Assembly: GCA_044866075.1 (NCBI GenBank)
Contig: JBIOTQ010000046.1
Location: 1 to 60,225, forward strand
Reading direction: 5' to 3'
From: JBASRP01 sp044866075
GTDB taxonomy: Bacteria > Actinomycetota > AC-67
Length of the DNA stretch: 60,225 nt
The notes under the pieces were generated by a model that was not told the DNA's origin, did no database searches, and saw only the letters and a list, made by a program, of their open reading frames with translations. The position numbers and the translations under genes were made by a program. The first letter of the stretch is position 1; every line of letters starts with the position of its first letter. Below are positions 34,763-43,470 of this stretch, piece after piece.

Positions 34763-35878
34763 TTGCGTGGCGTGAACGGGGTCGAAAAGGGCTGTCTGAT
34801 CATCGCCGACATCAGCGGGTACACGAAGTACCTCACGGGTGTCGAGCTCGATCACTCGACCGACATCCTGGCGGACTTGATCAACACGATCGTGAAGTCC
34901 ATGACGGGAACGTTCACTCTCGCGAAGCTCGAGGGCGACGCGATCTTCTCCTACGCCGTCGACCCCGAGGATCTCTCGGAGGGACCCTCGCTCGTCACCC
35001 TGATCGAAGGCACCTATTTCGCATTCCGTCATCGCCAAGCGCTGATCGATCGTGCGACGAGCTGCACGTGCGACGCGTGCAGCAAGATCCCCACGCTGAA
35101 CCTCAAGTTCGTCGTCCACCACGGGTCGTACGTGGTGCACGAGGTGGCCGGTTCGAAGGAGCTCGTCGGGCCCGACGTGATCGTCGCGCACCGGCTCCTC
35201 AAGAACGAGGTGAAGGAGAGGTTCGGCCTCGACGGGTACGCGTTCTTCTCGGGTCATTGCGCCGAGCGCTACGGGCTCGACACAACCGCGCTGACGCTGC
35301 ACCCCCACACCGAGGTGTACGACGACGTCGGCGAGGTCCAGGGATGGGTGCACGACCTCGACGCGCGGTGGGGCGAAGAGCTCGAGCGCCGGGTCGTGCG
35401 CCTCACCCGCGACGAACCCGGCGTGATGGTGCTCGAGTTCGAGTTCGCGGGCCCGCCGTCGCTCGTGTGGGACTACCTCACGTCCGCGTCGAAGCGGCTC
35501 GCGTGGCAGATGGGCACCGACGACATGATCCAAGACAACCCGCGCGGAACGCGCGGTGTCGGCACCCAGAACCACTGCGTCCACGGCGACGCCACGATCG
35601 AAGAAGAGGTGCTCGACTGGAAGCCGTTCGACTACGTCACGATCAAGGTTCAGAGCCCGATGGGACCGTTCACGTACACCTTCGAGTTGACGCCGGCCGC
35701 CGACGGGTCGCGCACGAAGGTGGTCGACCTCATGAAGCTAACCGGCGGTCCCGAACAAGAAGAGCTCATGGCGGCCGGGATGGGCGAAATGATGACGCAG
35801 CAGTTCGTCGAGGGCATGAACAACATGGCGCGGATGATCGAGGAGAAGGTGTCGCTTCCGAGCGTTAGCTCGGGATGA
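34763..35878 (+). CDS. DUF2652 cyclase-like protein with C-terminal SRPBCC-like domain
   Basis: This 371-residue protein has an N-terminal half that looks like the DUF2652 group of divergent cyclase homologues (GCLIIADISGYTKYL; LAKLEGDAIFSYAVD; GPDVIVAHRLLKNEV), with the two metal Asp conserved. The C-terminal half resembles an SRPBCC/START lipid-binding fold (VLEFEFAGPPSLVWDYLTS; GPFTYTFELTPAADGSRTKV). A CTCDAC motif near residue 100 may bind metal. The start is TTG 34763, 5 nt after GGAGGG. It is inverted between rpmA and obgE and overlaps rpmA by 14 bp at the 3' end. Confidence 0.75.
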   Translation: MRGVNGVEKGCLIIADISGYTKYLTGVELDHSTDILADLINTIVKSMTGTFTLAKLEGDAIFSYAVDPEDLSEGPSLVTLIEGTYFAFRHRQALIDRATSCTCDACSKIPTLNLKFVVHHGSYVVHEVAGSKELVGPDVIVAHRLLKNEVKERFGLDGYAFFSGHCAERYGLDTTALTLHPHTEVYDDVGEVQGWVHDLDARWGEELERRVVRLTRDEPGVMVLEFEFAGPPSLVWDYLTSASKRLAWQMGTDDMIQDNPRGTRGVGTQNHCVHGDATIEEEVLDWKPFDYVTIKVQSPMGPFTYTFELTPAADGSRTKVVDLMKLTGGPEQEELMAAGMGEMMTQQFVEGMNNMARMIEEKVSLPSVSSG

Positions 35879-36116
35879 TGTCGACCAGCTTGCGGTCGCC
35901 GCGGTTCCGGTAAGAAACCTTCCCGGCGATACGCGCGAACAGGGTGTCGTCCCTGCCGCGCCCGACGTTGAGCCCTGCGTGGACCCGCGTCCCGCGCTGG
36001 CGGACGATGATCGAGCCGGCCGTCACGACCTGGCCGTCGTACCGCTTCACGCCGAGGCGCTTCGCGTTCGAGTCCCGGCCGTTCCGGCTGGAGGATGCAC
36101 CCTTCTTGGAGGCCAT
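35865..36116 (-). CDS. rpmA: 50S ribosomal protein L27
   Basis: L27 sits near the peptidyl transferase centre of the large subunit. The 83 residues are complete: MASKKGASSSRNGRDSNAKR at the N-terminus, then VKRYDGQVVTAGSIIVRQRG, HAGLNVGRGRDDTLFA and a basic strand. Its 3' end overlaps the convergent DUF2652 gene by 14 bp. It is third in rng-rplU-rpmA. Confidence 0.97.
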   Translation of the reverse strand: MASKKGASSSRNGRDSNAKRLGVKRYDGQVVTAGSIIVRQRGTRVHAGLNVGRGRDDTLFARIAGKVSYRNRGDRKLVDIIPS

Positions 36117-36158
36117 AGCGCGGCCAGGCTACCAGAGCGCCCGGGGCCTGTCCTCGGC

Positions 36159-36692
36159 CTACTTCGACGGGGACTTCTTCGCCGCCGATTTTCTCGGTTT
36201 CGCCGCGCTCTTCTTGGCCGCCGTCTTGGTGCTCGTCTTGGCCGCGGTCTTCTTCTTCGGGGTCACCTTCTTGGGGGCGCCTTCCGCCTTCTCTTCCGCG
36301 GCCTGGCGCTGGAGCTCGCGCGCCGTCCGTTCGGCTTCCTCGGCGGCCCGCTTCTCCTCCGCGCGCTCGACGACGTCGCCGAATCGCAGCTCGGCGATTT
36401 CGACCAGCGTCATCTTCTGGCGGTGGCCTGTGTGCTTGCGGTAACCGGTCTTCTGTCTGTAGTTGAAGACCTCGAGCTTGTCGGCCTTGATGTGTTGGAT
36501 CACCTTGCCGACGACGGCCCCCTGATCGGTCAACTGGGCATGGTCGGTGACGATCGTCCCGTCGTCCTTCGCGATCATGAGCGGGACGAAGCGCACCTCC
36601 TCGCCCGGCTCCTGTTTCAACAGGTCGACCGTGATCTGCTCCCCGACCGACACTTTCTCCTGGTGTCCGCCGGTCCGGATGATCGCGTACAT
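36159..36692 (-). CDS. rplU: 50S ribosomal protein L21 with long Lys/Ala-rich C-terminal tail
   Basis: L21 binds 23S rRNA. The first 103 residues are a normal L21 (MYAIIRTGGHQEKVSVGEQI; NYRQKTGYRKHTGHRQKMT). The remaining 74 residues are an added tail: first a Glu/Arg/Ala-rich helix (VVERAEEKRAAEEAERTARE), then a Lys/Ala-rich histone H1-like segment with repeated AAKK/TAAKKSAAK units. The tail would be disordered and basic, suited to RNA or DNA contact. The gene follows rng after 15 bp. Confidence 0.95.
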   Translation of the reverse strand: MYAIIRTGGHQEKVSVGEQITVDLLKQEPGEEVRFVPLMIAKDDGTIVTDHAQLTDQGAVVGKVIQHIKADKLEVFNYRQKTGYRKHTGHRQKMTLVEIAELRFGDVVERAEEKRAAEEAERTARELQRQAAEEKAEGAPKKVTPKKKTAAKTSTKTAAKKSAAKPRKSAAKKSPSK

Positions 36693-36707
36693 GAGGGGTC
36701 CTCCCAG

Positions 36708-38783
36708 CTAGTCGATCTCGTGGGTGATGACGATACCGCGGCCCTCGCAGTTGGGGCAGGGCTCGCTGAACGCCTCGAGCAGACCCTCGGAGACCTTCTT
36801 GCGGGTCATCTCGACGAGGCCGAGCGACGAGACGTCGAACACTTGGCTGCGGGTCTTGTCGCGGCCCAGGGCTCGCTTCAGAGTCCGCAGGACCTGTTCG
36901 CGGTTCGAGGCGACGATCATGTCGATGAAATCGATCACGATGATGCCGCCGATGTCGCGCAGACGGAGCTGGCGCGCGACCTCCTCCGCCGCTTCGAGAT
37001 TGTTCTTGAACACGGTCTCCTCGAGCGAGCCTCCCTTGCCGACGAACTTGGATGTGTTCACGTCGATGACGGTCATCGCTTCTGTGCGATCGATGACGAT
37101 CGACCCGCCCGACGGCAGCCAGACCTTGCGCTCGAGCGCCTTCTGGATCTGCTCGGCGACGTGGTACTGCTCGAGGATCGGCAACGCGCCGTCGTAGAGC
37201 TCGAGGCGGTCGAGGAGGTCGGGTCCGGTCTCCTCGAGGTACGACCGCAGCTGTTCGTAGATCCGCTTCGAGTCGACGACCACCGTCGCGAAGTCGCCCG
37301 AGAAGATGTCGCGCGCGACGCGCATGACGAGCTCGGGCTCCGCGTACAGCAGCGCCGGCGCCTTCTCCTTACGCTGCTTCGCCTTGATCTCGTCCCATAT
37401 CTTCACGAGGCTGTCGAGGTCCCGTTTCAAGGCCTCGGCGCTCGCGCCTTCCGCGGCCGTGCGGACGATCACGCCGTGCCCGTTCGGACGGATCGACCGT
37501 AAGATTTGCCGCAGGCGCGCCCGTTCCTCCTCCGCCAAGCGGCGCGAGATCCCGGACAGTTGCTGCTCCGGCGCGAGCACCATGTACCTCCCGGCGAGCG
37601 AGATCTGCGCGGTCAAACGCGCGCCCTTCGTCCCGAGCGGATCCTTGGTGACCTGGACGAGCACGGCCTGGCCCGGTTTCAACATCTTCTCGATGCGCGG
37701 CATCGCTTCGCCCTCGAGATCCTCGGGCGAGTAGTTCACCTCGCCCGCGTACAACACGGCGTTGCGCCCCTTGCCGATGTCGACGAACGCGGCCTCCATC
37801 CCGGCGAGCACGTTCTGGACGCGGCCGAGATAGACGTTCCCGGCCATGGACTTGCCCTTGCCGTGCGCGACGAAGTGCTCGATGAGCGTCCGGCCCTCGA
37901 GCACGGCGATCTGCGTGCGGTCGCCGTGTTCGTGGATCACCATCAGCTTGTCGGATCCCCGGAGGCGCTTCGCGTCCTCCTCCGACAGGCGGCGCGGTCT
38001 GCGCCGGGGTCGTTGCTTGGCACGCTGCGCGCGCGCCTCCATCCGCGTCGAGCCTCGCGCGGCCGGCGCCTTCGCGGCCGGCTCCGCCGGCTCGGCGTCC
38101 TCCTCAGCCGTTCCTGCGATCGCGTCGCCGTCGGCGGTGGCGGCGGCCGGTTTCGCCCGGCCCTTCCCGCCGCGCCCTCGTCCGCCGCGACGGCGCCGGC
38201 GCTTCGGCTTGGGCGGACCGTCGGGTGCGGCACCCTCCGCCCCTTCGGCGATCATCGGCAGCTCGGTCGACGGCTCGTCGGCCTCCGCGGAGCGCACGAC
38301 GGGTCCGTCGATCTCGGGTGCCGCCGGCTCGCCGCTGTCCGTCGGCGGCTTGGAAGCCGCCGGCCGGGGTGTGCGCGGTTTCGCCGTCCCCGCCCGGGGA
38401 CGCGATTGGGCTGGACGCCGCTGCCGCGGCGCCGCAGGGCGCGCGGCCTTCGGCGCCGAAGCGGTGGCCTCGCCCTCATCGGGCGCGGCGGCTTCCCCGC
38501 CGTCGCCTCCGTTCTCGCCCGCGGCCTGCGTGCGCGGCGCGGTGCCCGGCTTACGGTGACGCCGTCCGCCGCGACGGCCGCGACGCCGCTTCGGACGCGG
38601 AGGCCCGTCGGCGGACGCCGTCGCGCCGGCTCCATCCCCCGCTGCGGTTTCGCCCGGCGATTCCTCGGGCGGTTTCGCCGCGCGCGGCGATCCGGTCGCC
38701 GCACCGCCGTCCTGCGAGCGCGCCGGCGACGGCGCGTCGTCCGCGCCCCGCCTCTCGCTCGCGTTATCGAAGTTCTCTTCCAC
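36708..38783 (-). CDS. rng: Ribonuclease E/G family endoribonuclease with long N-terminal extension
   Basis: This endoribonuclease processes rRNA and mRNA. The 691 residues have a disordered N-terminal region (about 1-270) of alternating acidic/Ala-Pro and Arg/Gly-rich blocks. An S1 domain follows (GNVYLGRVQNVLAGMEAAFVDIG), then the catalytic core with DVNTSKFVGK and the active-site Asp region GGIIVIDFIDM, and the Zn-link CPNCEGRG near the end. This architecture is that of actinobacterial RNase E/G. The start is ATG 38783. It is first of rng-rplU-rpmA, downstream of the cell-elongation genes. Confidence 0.93.
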   Translation of the reverse strand: MEENFDNASERRGADDAPSPARSQDGGAATGSPRAAKPPEESPGETAAGDGAGATASADGPPRPKRRRGRRGGRRHRKPGTAPRTQAAGENGGDGGEAAAPDEGEATASAPKAARPAAPRQRRPAQSRPRAGTAKPRTPRPAASKPPTDSGEPAAPEIDGPVVRSAEADEPSTELPMIAEGAEGAAPDGPPKPKRRRRRGGRGRGGKGRAKPAAATADGDAIAGTAEEDAEPAEPAAKAPAARGSTRMEARAQRAKQRPRRRPRRLSEEDAKRLRGSDKLMVIHEHGDRTQIAVLEGRTLIEHFVAHGKGKSMAGNVYLGRVQNVLAGMEAAFVDIGKGRNAVLYAGEVNYSPEDLEGEAMPRIEKMLKPGQAVLVQVTKDPLGTKGARLTAQISLAGRYMVLAPEQQLSGISRRLAEEERARLRQILRSIRPNGHGVIVRTAAEGASAEALKRDLDSLVKIWDEIKAKQRKEKAPALLYAEPELVMRVARDIFSGDFATVVVDSKRIYEQLRSYLEETGPDLLDRLELYDGALPILEQYHVAEQIQKALERKVWLPSGGSIVIDRTEAMTVIDVNTSKFVGKGGSLEETVFKNNLEAAEEVARQLRLRDIGGIIVIDFIDMIVASNREQVLRTLKRALGRDKTRSQVFDVSSLGLVEMTRKKVSEGLLEAFSEPCPNCEGRGIVITHEID

Positions 38784-38805
38784 GTGGATCTCCTTCCCGC
38801 CGCCT

Positions 38806-39978
38806 CTACAGGCGGCGCATATGGATGTTGAGCAGGATCCCGGTCGCCAGGAACGACGCGATCAGCGACGAGCCGCCGTACGAGACGAACGGCAACGGGA
38901 TCCCGGTGATGGGCGAGATGCCCATCGTCATGCCCATGTTGACGAATCCCTGGAAGGCGAACATCGACACGATGCCCGCGGCCAGCAAGGTTCCGAAGTG
39001 GTCCTTCGCCATCATGGCGATGCGCACCCCACGCCACACGAAGAACCCAAAGATCGCGACGAAGAGTCCCGCTCCCAGGAAGCCCAGCTCCTCGCCGACG
39101 GCCGTGAAGATGAAGTCGGTGTGCTGCTCGGGGACGAAACGAAGATTTGTCTGCGTCCCGTTGAACAGACCGCGGCCGGTGAACTGACCCGACCCGATCG
39201 CGATCTTCGATTGCGCCAGGTTGTATCCCGTGCGCTGCGTGTCGCTCGCGGGATCGAGGAACGCGGTGAACCGTGCGACCTGATAGTCCTTCAACAGCCC
39301 GAGGTGCAGGATCCCCCAGAACGCGACGACACCGAGCATCGCCATCACGATGAGGAGGCGCATGCGCGTCCCCGCGACGAGCAGCATCCCGCCGAGGATG
39401 GCGAGCATCACGAGCAGCGTCCCGAGATCGGGTTGCATGTAGACGAAGAGCGCCGGGACGGCCACGAGCACGATGCACTTGAAGGCGTCGATCGTTCCCG
39501 GCGATCCCTTCCGCTCCGCCAGCACGGCGGCCAGCGTGATGATGAGGGCGAGCTTCGCGACCTCGGACGGCTGGATCTGGAAGATCCCGATCGCGATCCA
39601 TCGCTGCGCGCCGGCGACCTTCGTTCCGGCCGGACTGAGCACGCCAATGAGAAGGATCAACGCGACCGCGTACGCGAGCCACGCCCAGGCCTTGAGCTTC
39701 CGGTAGCTGAAGACCGCGAGCACGCCCATGGCGATAACGCCCACCGCGGCGAAGATCAGCTGCCTGTCCAGGTAGTAGCGGGGCGGCAGGCCGTTGTCCT
39801 CCAGCCGGGCGTACGTCGCCGAATAGACCATCAGCGCGCCGAACCCCGCGAGGATCAGGGAGAGGATAACCAGCGTCGGGTCGAGGTGACGGATCGGAGC
39901 CTTCTCCGACAGGCGCGCGGGCACGACGCGCTCGCGCCCGATGCGCTCGACGCGTCCGACGGAACCTTCGAGCGTCAT
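38806..39978 (-). CDS. rodA: Peptidoglycan glycosyltransferase RodA (SEDS family)
   Basis: RodA polymerises glycan strands during cell elongation, paired with PBP2. The 390 residues contain about ten membrane segments, starting LVILSLILAGFGALMVYSATYA, with SEDS blocks such as QPSEVAKLALI, QPDLGTLLVML and the C-terminal PLPFVSYGGSSLIASF. The start is ATG 39978, sharing one base with the PBP2 stop (TAATG), so the two are coupled. Confidence 0.95.
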   Translation of the reverse strand: MTLEGSVGRVERIGRERVVPARLSEKAPIRHLDPTLVILSLILAGFGALMVYSATYARLEDNGLPPRYYLDRQLIFAAVGVIAMGVLAVFSYRKLKAWAWLAYAVALILLIGVLSPAGTKVAGAQRWIAIGIFQIQPSEVAKLALIITLAAVLAERKGSPGTIDAFKCIVLVAVPALFVYMQPDLGTLLVMLAILGGMLLVAGTRMRLLIVMAMLGVVAFWGILHLGLLKDYQVARFTAFLDPASDTQRTGYNLAQSKIAIGSGQFTGRGLFNGTQTNLRFVPEQHTDFIFTAVGEELGFLGAGLFVAIFGFFVWRGVRIAMMAKDHFGTLLAAGIVSMFAFQGFVNMGMTMGISPITGIPLPFVSYGGSSLIASFLATGILLNIHMRRL

Positions 39979-41954
39979 TAGTCGCTCCGCACCCCGAAGA
40001 CGACCGGCGTGAGCGGAAGATCGAAGAGCTTGTCCATGATCCGCCGCACGACCGGGCCCGATACCTGCGACCCGAACCCGGCTTGCTCGACGACCGACAC
40101 CACGACGTACTTCGGCTTGTCGGCCGGCGCGTACGCCGCGAACCACGAAAACGGCTGCTTTCCGGCGATCTCGGCCGACCCGGTCTTCGCGCCAACCGGG
40201 ATGCGCTCGAGCGGCCACCCCCGGAACGGGAAGACTGCGGTGCCGCGGAGCGCGACCTGGCGCAAAGCGTTCTGCAGGTAGCCGAAGCCGGCGCGGGGCA
40301 ACTTCACGCGCGAGATCACCTGCGTCCTGATCTGCTGGTCGACCGTGCCGTCGCTGTTCATGATCTTGTATCCGACGTGCGGGCGAAGGACCCGCCCGCC
40401 GTTCGCGACGGCCGCGTAGCCGACGGCCATCTGCAGCGGCGTGGCAAGCACGTCGCCCTGACCGATCGACATGTTGATCGCGTCGCCGCCCCGCCAGAGG
40501 TACCCGCGCTCGCACAGGTCCTCGTACAGCACGTCGTGAGTGCGTGTCGCGCGGTTGCACCAGCTCACCTTGTTGAGGTCGTAGATCTTCTGCTTGTACG
40601 CCCGGCCGGGGACGCGGCCGTCCTCTTCGTTCGGAAGGTCGATGCGCGTCGCGCGACCGAGGCCGTACCGCCGCGCCCAGTCCTGCATGACCTCGTAGAC
40701 CTTGCGGTCGGCGCGCTCGTCCCGCCGCTCCTTGAGCCACCAGTTCGCGGCCAGGCGGTAGAAGACCGTGTCGCACGACTCGACCAGTGCCTGCGCGAGC
40801 GTGATGTTGCCGCTGCCGCCTTTCCAGTTGTGGAAGATGCGATCGCCGAAGTCGAACGCCCCGGTGCACGGCAGCGTCGAGCCGGGCGACATCGCGCCGG
40901 TGGAGAGTGCCGCCGAGGCCATGAACGGCTTGAACGTCGACCCCGGCGGATACGAGGACTGCATCGCCCGGTTCAACAGCGGGAAGTGGTTGTCGGGGTC
41001 GTTGAGGAACTTGTAGTACTTCGGGTCCACGCCGCCGACGAACTTGCTCGGATCGAACGTGGGATTGCTCGCCATCGCGACGACCTCGCCGGTCTGCGCG
41101 TCCAGCACGACGACGCCGGCCGCCGGCGCCAGGAAATGCTCGCCGGTCTCGGCGAAGGTGCGGCTCTTGGCGCGCTCGATCCCGGCCGCCAGCGCTTGCT
41201 CGGCCACGGTCTGCACCCCCGCGTCGAGGGAGAGCATCACGTCGTGGCCGGGCTTCGCTTCTTGCGCGTTCAGCGTCCGCAGGACGATCCCTGAGGAATT
41301 CACCTCGAGCTTCTCGATGCCGGGATCGCCGCGCAGGTACTCCTCGTACGAACGCTCGACGCCGGTGCGTCCGATCGAGTCCCCGAGGCGGTAGCCCTTG
41401 GCCCGCAGCTTGTCGAGCTCGGACTCGTTCGTCTCACCGATGTAACCGAGGACGTGCGCCGCGAGGGTCCCCTTCGGGTACATGCGGACCGGCAGCATCA
41501 GCGTCTCCGCCCCCGGATAGCGCTCCGCGTGCTCGCGGATCTCGAAGACCGCTTCCTCGGACACGTCGGTCGCGACGATCGCCGGCCGGTACGGCGAGAC
41601 GCGCTTGTCGTTCAAGCGCCGGATGATCTCTTTGCTCCGGACCTTCAGCAGCTTCGCGAGCCTTTTCACGACACGGTTCCGAAGTGCCGTGTCGCGCAGG
41701 TCGTCGCGGCGTAGACCCACGGCCAGCGAGGGGCGGTTCTTCGCCAGCTCGACGCCGTTGCGATCGAGGATCCGTCCGCGCGGAGCCTCCAGCCAGACGA
41801 TGCGAACGCGGTTCGTCTCGGAGGCGTGCGCGTATCGCTCGCCGGTGAGCACCTGGAGGAACCAGAGACGCGAGAGCAACACGCTTAGCATCGCGAGAAC
41901 GATCACGCCGAGGATCGCCACGCGGAAGCGGACGCGCTCTTCGCTCGTGATCAT
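39978..41954 (-). CDS. mrdA: Penicillin-binding protein 2 (elongation transpeptidase)
   Basis: PBP2 crosslinks peptidoglycan in the elongasome. The 658 residues have one N-terminal membrane helix (FRVAILGVIVLAMLSVLLSRLWFL), a dimerisation domain, and a transpeptidase domain with SxxK in YPPGSTFKPFMA, the SxN-like region ESCDTVFYRLA and KTG in VGAKTGSAE. The start is ATG 41954, overlapping the mreD stop by 4 bp. Confidence 0.96.
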   Translation of the reverse strand: MITSEERVRFRVAILGVIVLAMLSVLLSRLWFLQVLTGERYAHASETNRVRIVWLEAPRGRILDRNGVELAKNRPSLAVGLRRDDLRDTALRNRVVKRLAKLLKVRSKEIIRRLNDKRVSPYRPAIVATDVSEEAVFEIREHAERYPGAETLMLPVRMYPKGTLAAHVLGYIGETNESELDKLRAKGYRLGDSIGRTGVERSYEEYLRGDPGIEKLEVNSSGIVLRTLNAQEAKPGHDVMLSLDAGVQTVAEQALAAGIERAKSRTFAETGEHFLAPAAGVVVLDAQTGEVVAMASNPTFDPSKFVGGVDPKYYKFLNDPDNHFPLLNRAMQSSYPPGSTFKPFMASAALSTGAMSPGSTLPCTGAFDFGDRIFHNWKGGSGNITLAQALVESCDTVFYRLAANWWLKERRDERADRKVYEVMQDWARRYGLGRATRIDLPNEEDGRVPGRAYKQKIYDLNKVSWCNRATRTHDVLYEDLCERGYLWRGGDAINMSIGQGDVLATPLQMAVGYAAVANGGRVLRPHVGYKIMNSDGTVDQQIRTQVISRVKLPRAGFGYLQNALRQVALRGTAVFPFRGWPLERIPVGAKTGSAEIAGKQPFSWFAAYAPADKPKYVVVSVVEQAGFGSQVSGPVVRRIMDKLFDLPLTPVVFGVRSD

Positions 41955-42460
41955 CGGATCGCACTCGCCGGGCGCAGGCGCGACCCGAGGCCGCGCACGA
42001 GCGGATAGAGGAAGGGCGTCAGCAGCGCGCTGTAACAAGCCGCGAACACCGCGTGCAGCACGAGTGCGATGCCCCCGGCGGCCTCCTGCCCCAGCAACAG
42101 CGCGATGCCGCCGTACAGCAGCACGCCGGCGAACGTCGCCGTGAACTCCATCGCCACCGGAAGCCACGCGGTCGGGGTCTGCACCTGCGCCCGGATCGCG
42201 CCGACCGCGTACCCGATCACGGTGTACGTGATGGAGGTCAGTCCGGCGGGAAGGCCCGTCAGCAGATCGGTCGCAAGGCCCGCGGTGAAGCCGAACCCGG
42301 CGCCCAGAGCCGGCCCCTCGCCCATCGCCAGCGCGACGGTCATCAACAGGAGTAGTTGCGGTTTGGTTCCGCCGAGGGTGGCCTCGCCGAGGACGGACGT
42401 CTCGATCACCAGACCGGTCACGATCAGGAGGAAGAGAAGGAGCGTGCGGCGCCAGATCAT
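41951..42460 (-). CDS. mreD: Rod shape-determining protein MreD
   Basis: MreD is a small integral membrane partner of MreC. The 169 residues form five to six membrane segments (LLLFLLIVTGLVIETSVL; LLLLMTVALAMGEGPALGAGFG; YPLVRGLGSR at the end). The start is ATG 42460 with a 4-bp overlap to mreC; a longer reading adds nothing typical. Sequence conservation in this family is low, so the call leans on position between mreC and mrdA. Confidence 0.9.
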   Translation of the reverse strand: MIWRRTLLLFLLIVTGLVIETSVLGEATLGGTKPQLLLLMTVALAMGEGPALGAGFGFTAGLATDLLTGLPAGLTSITYTVIGYAVGAIRAQVQTPTAWLPVAMEFTATFAGVLLYGGIALLLGQEAAGGIALVLHAVFAACYSALLTPFLYPLVRGLGSRLRPASAIR

Positions 42461-43299
42461 CGCTTCGCCTTCTGCGTCCCGGTCACGACCAACAAGTAGT
42501 CGAGACTCGTGAAGTCGACGAAGGGCCGGACCCAAGCCCGGCGGGCGAGCGACACGCCCTTCGGTTCGATGCGCGCGATCGTGCCGATCGGTATCCCGGC
42601 CGGGTAGACGCCGCCCTGGTACCCGGAGGTCGCGACGGTGTCGCCCACGGTGAGGGCCGCGTCCGAGTCGAACAGATCGAAGCGTAGCTCGTCGCCCGAG
42701 CGGCCCTCGAGCACGCCCGTCTCGCCGTTCGAGGAGACGCGCGCCGCGACGGCGCTCGACGGATCGATCAGAAGGAGCACGCGGGCCGTGTGGGGGCCGA
42801 CCGAGACGACGCGGCCGACGAGCCCTTGCCCGGCCACGACGGGCATGTCCTTGCGGACGCCGTCGCCCTGGCCGCGGTCGATGAAGACCGTCTGCTCGAA
42901 GTTCGAGGGCCCGACGCCGGTAACCCGGACCGTGATCGTCCTGAAATCGAACCTCTGCCCCAGTTGCAGGAGGCCGCGCAGGTCGGCGTTCTCCCGGAGG
43001 ATGTCGGCGACCTGCTGGCGCTCGTTCTGGAGCGTCGCGTTCTGCTCCTGGAGGAGCCGGACCTGCTCCTTCAGAGAGCCGACCTGGGTGAACCCGGCCA
43101 GGAAATCCCCGACCGGCCGCAGCGCCCGGGAGACGCCGTCCTGGATCGGGCCGATCACGCTCATGATGCCCCGCCCGATCGCGTCCAGGGGGCCGTCGCC
43201 CTCAGTGCGGAAATCGATCGTGACGAGCACGATCGCCGCGGAGAGCAGAACCGCGACCAGCAGCCGCGCGCGGCGCGTGCGGTCGAAGATCCTCATCAT
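42457..43299 (-). CDS. mreC: Cell shape-determining protein MreC
   Basis: MreC links cytoskeletal MreB to PBP2. The 280 residues have one membrane helix (LLVAVLLSAAIVLVTIDF), a coiled coil (GSLKEQVRLLQEQNATLQNE) and two beta domains with FEQTVFIDRGQGDGVRKDMPVV and GLVGRVVSVGPHTARVLLL. The start is ATG 43299 or the next ATG. It is separated from mreB by 171 bp that hold GC hairpins. Confidence 0.95.
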   Translation of the reverse strand: MMRIFDRTRRARLLVAVLLSAAIVLVTIDFRTEGDGPLDAIGRGIMSVIGPIQDGVSRALRPVGDFLAGFTQVGSLKEQVRLLQEQNATLQNERQQVADILRENADLRGLLQLGQRFDFRTITVRVTGVGPSNFEQTVFIDRGQGDGVRKDMPVVAGQGLVGRVVSVGPHTARVLLLIDPSSAVAARVSSNGETGVLEGRSGDELRFDLFDSDAALTVGDTVATSGYQGGVYPAGIPIGTIARIEPKGVSLARRAWVRPFVDFTSLDYLLVVTGTQKAKR

Positions 43300-43425
43300 C
43301 GACCGGGATGGTCCCCCGGGACCTCGGCGCGGGTCGCGCGCCGCGAGGCCGGAGCGACCTCCCTCAAACCTCCTTCCGTCCGGCCAGCGCGCGGGGCGCG
43401 CACGACCGGATCTGTCCTGTGGACC

Positions 43426-43464
43426 GGGGGCCCATCGATTCGCTACTTCAGGCCCCCGGGCCCC
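43426..43464. terminator. GC-rich hairpin between mreB and mreC
   Basis: GGGGGCC (43426-43432) can pair with GGCCCCC (43451-43457), and further GGGCCCC repeats follow. It lies just after the mreB stop. No T-tract follows on the minus strand, so it may only slow or partly end transcription, or mark an RNA processing site. Confidence 0.35.
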
Positions 43465-43470
43465 TAAGTC

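Noticed and set aside
38100..38760. Long plus-strand frames opposite the rng N-terminal region
   Set aside because: They are Arg/Pro-rich shadows of a low-complexity coding region on the minus strand.
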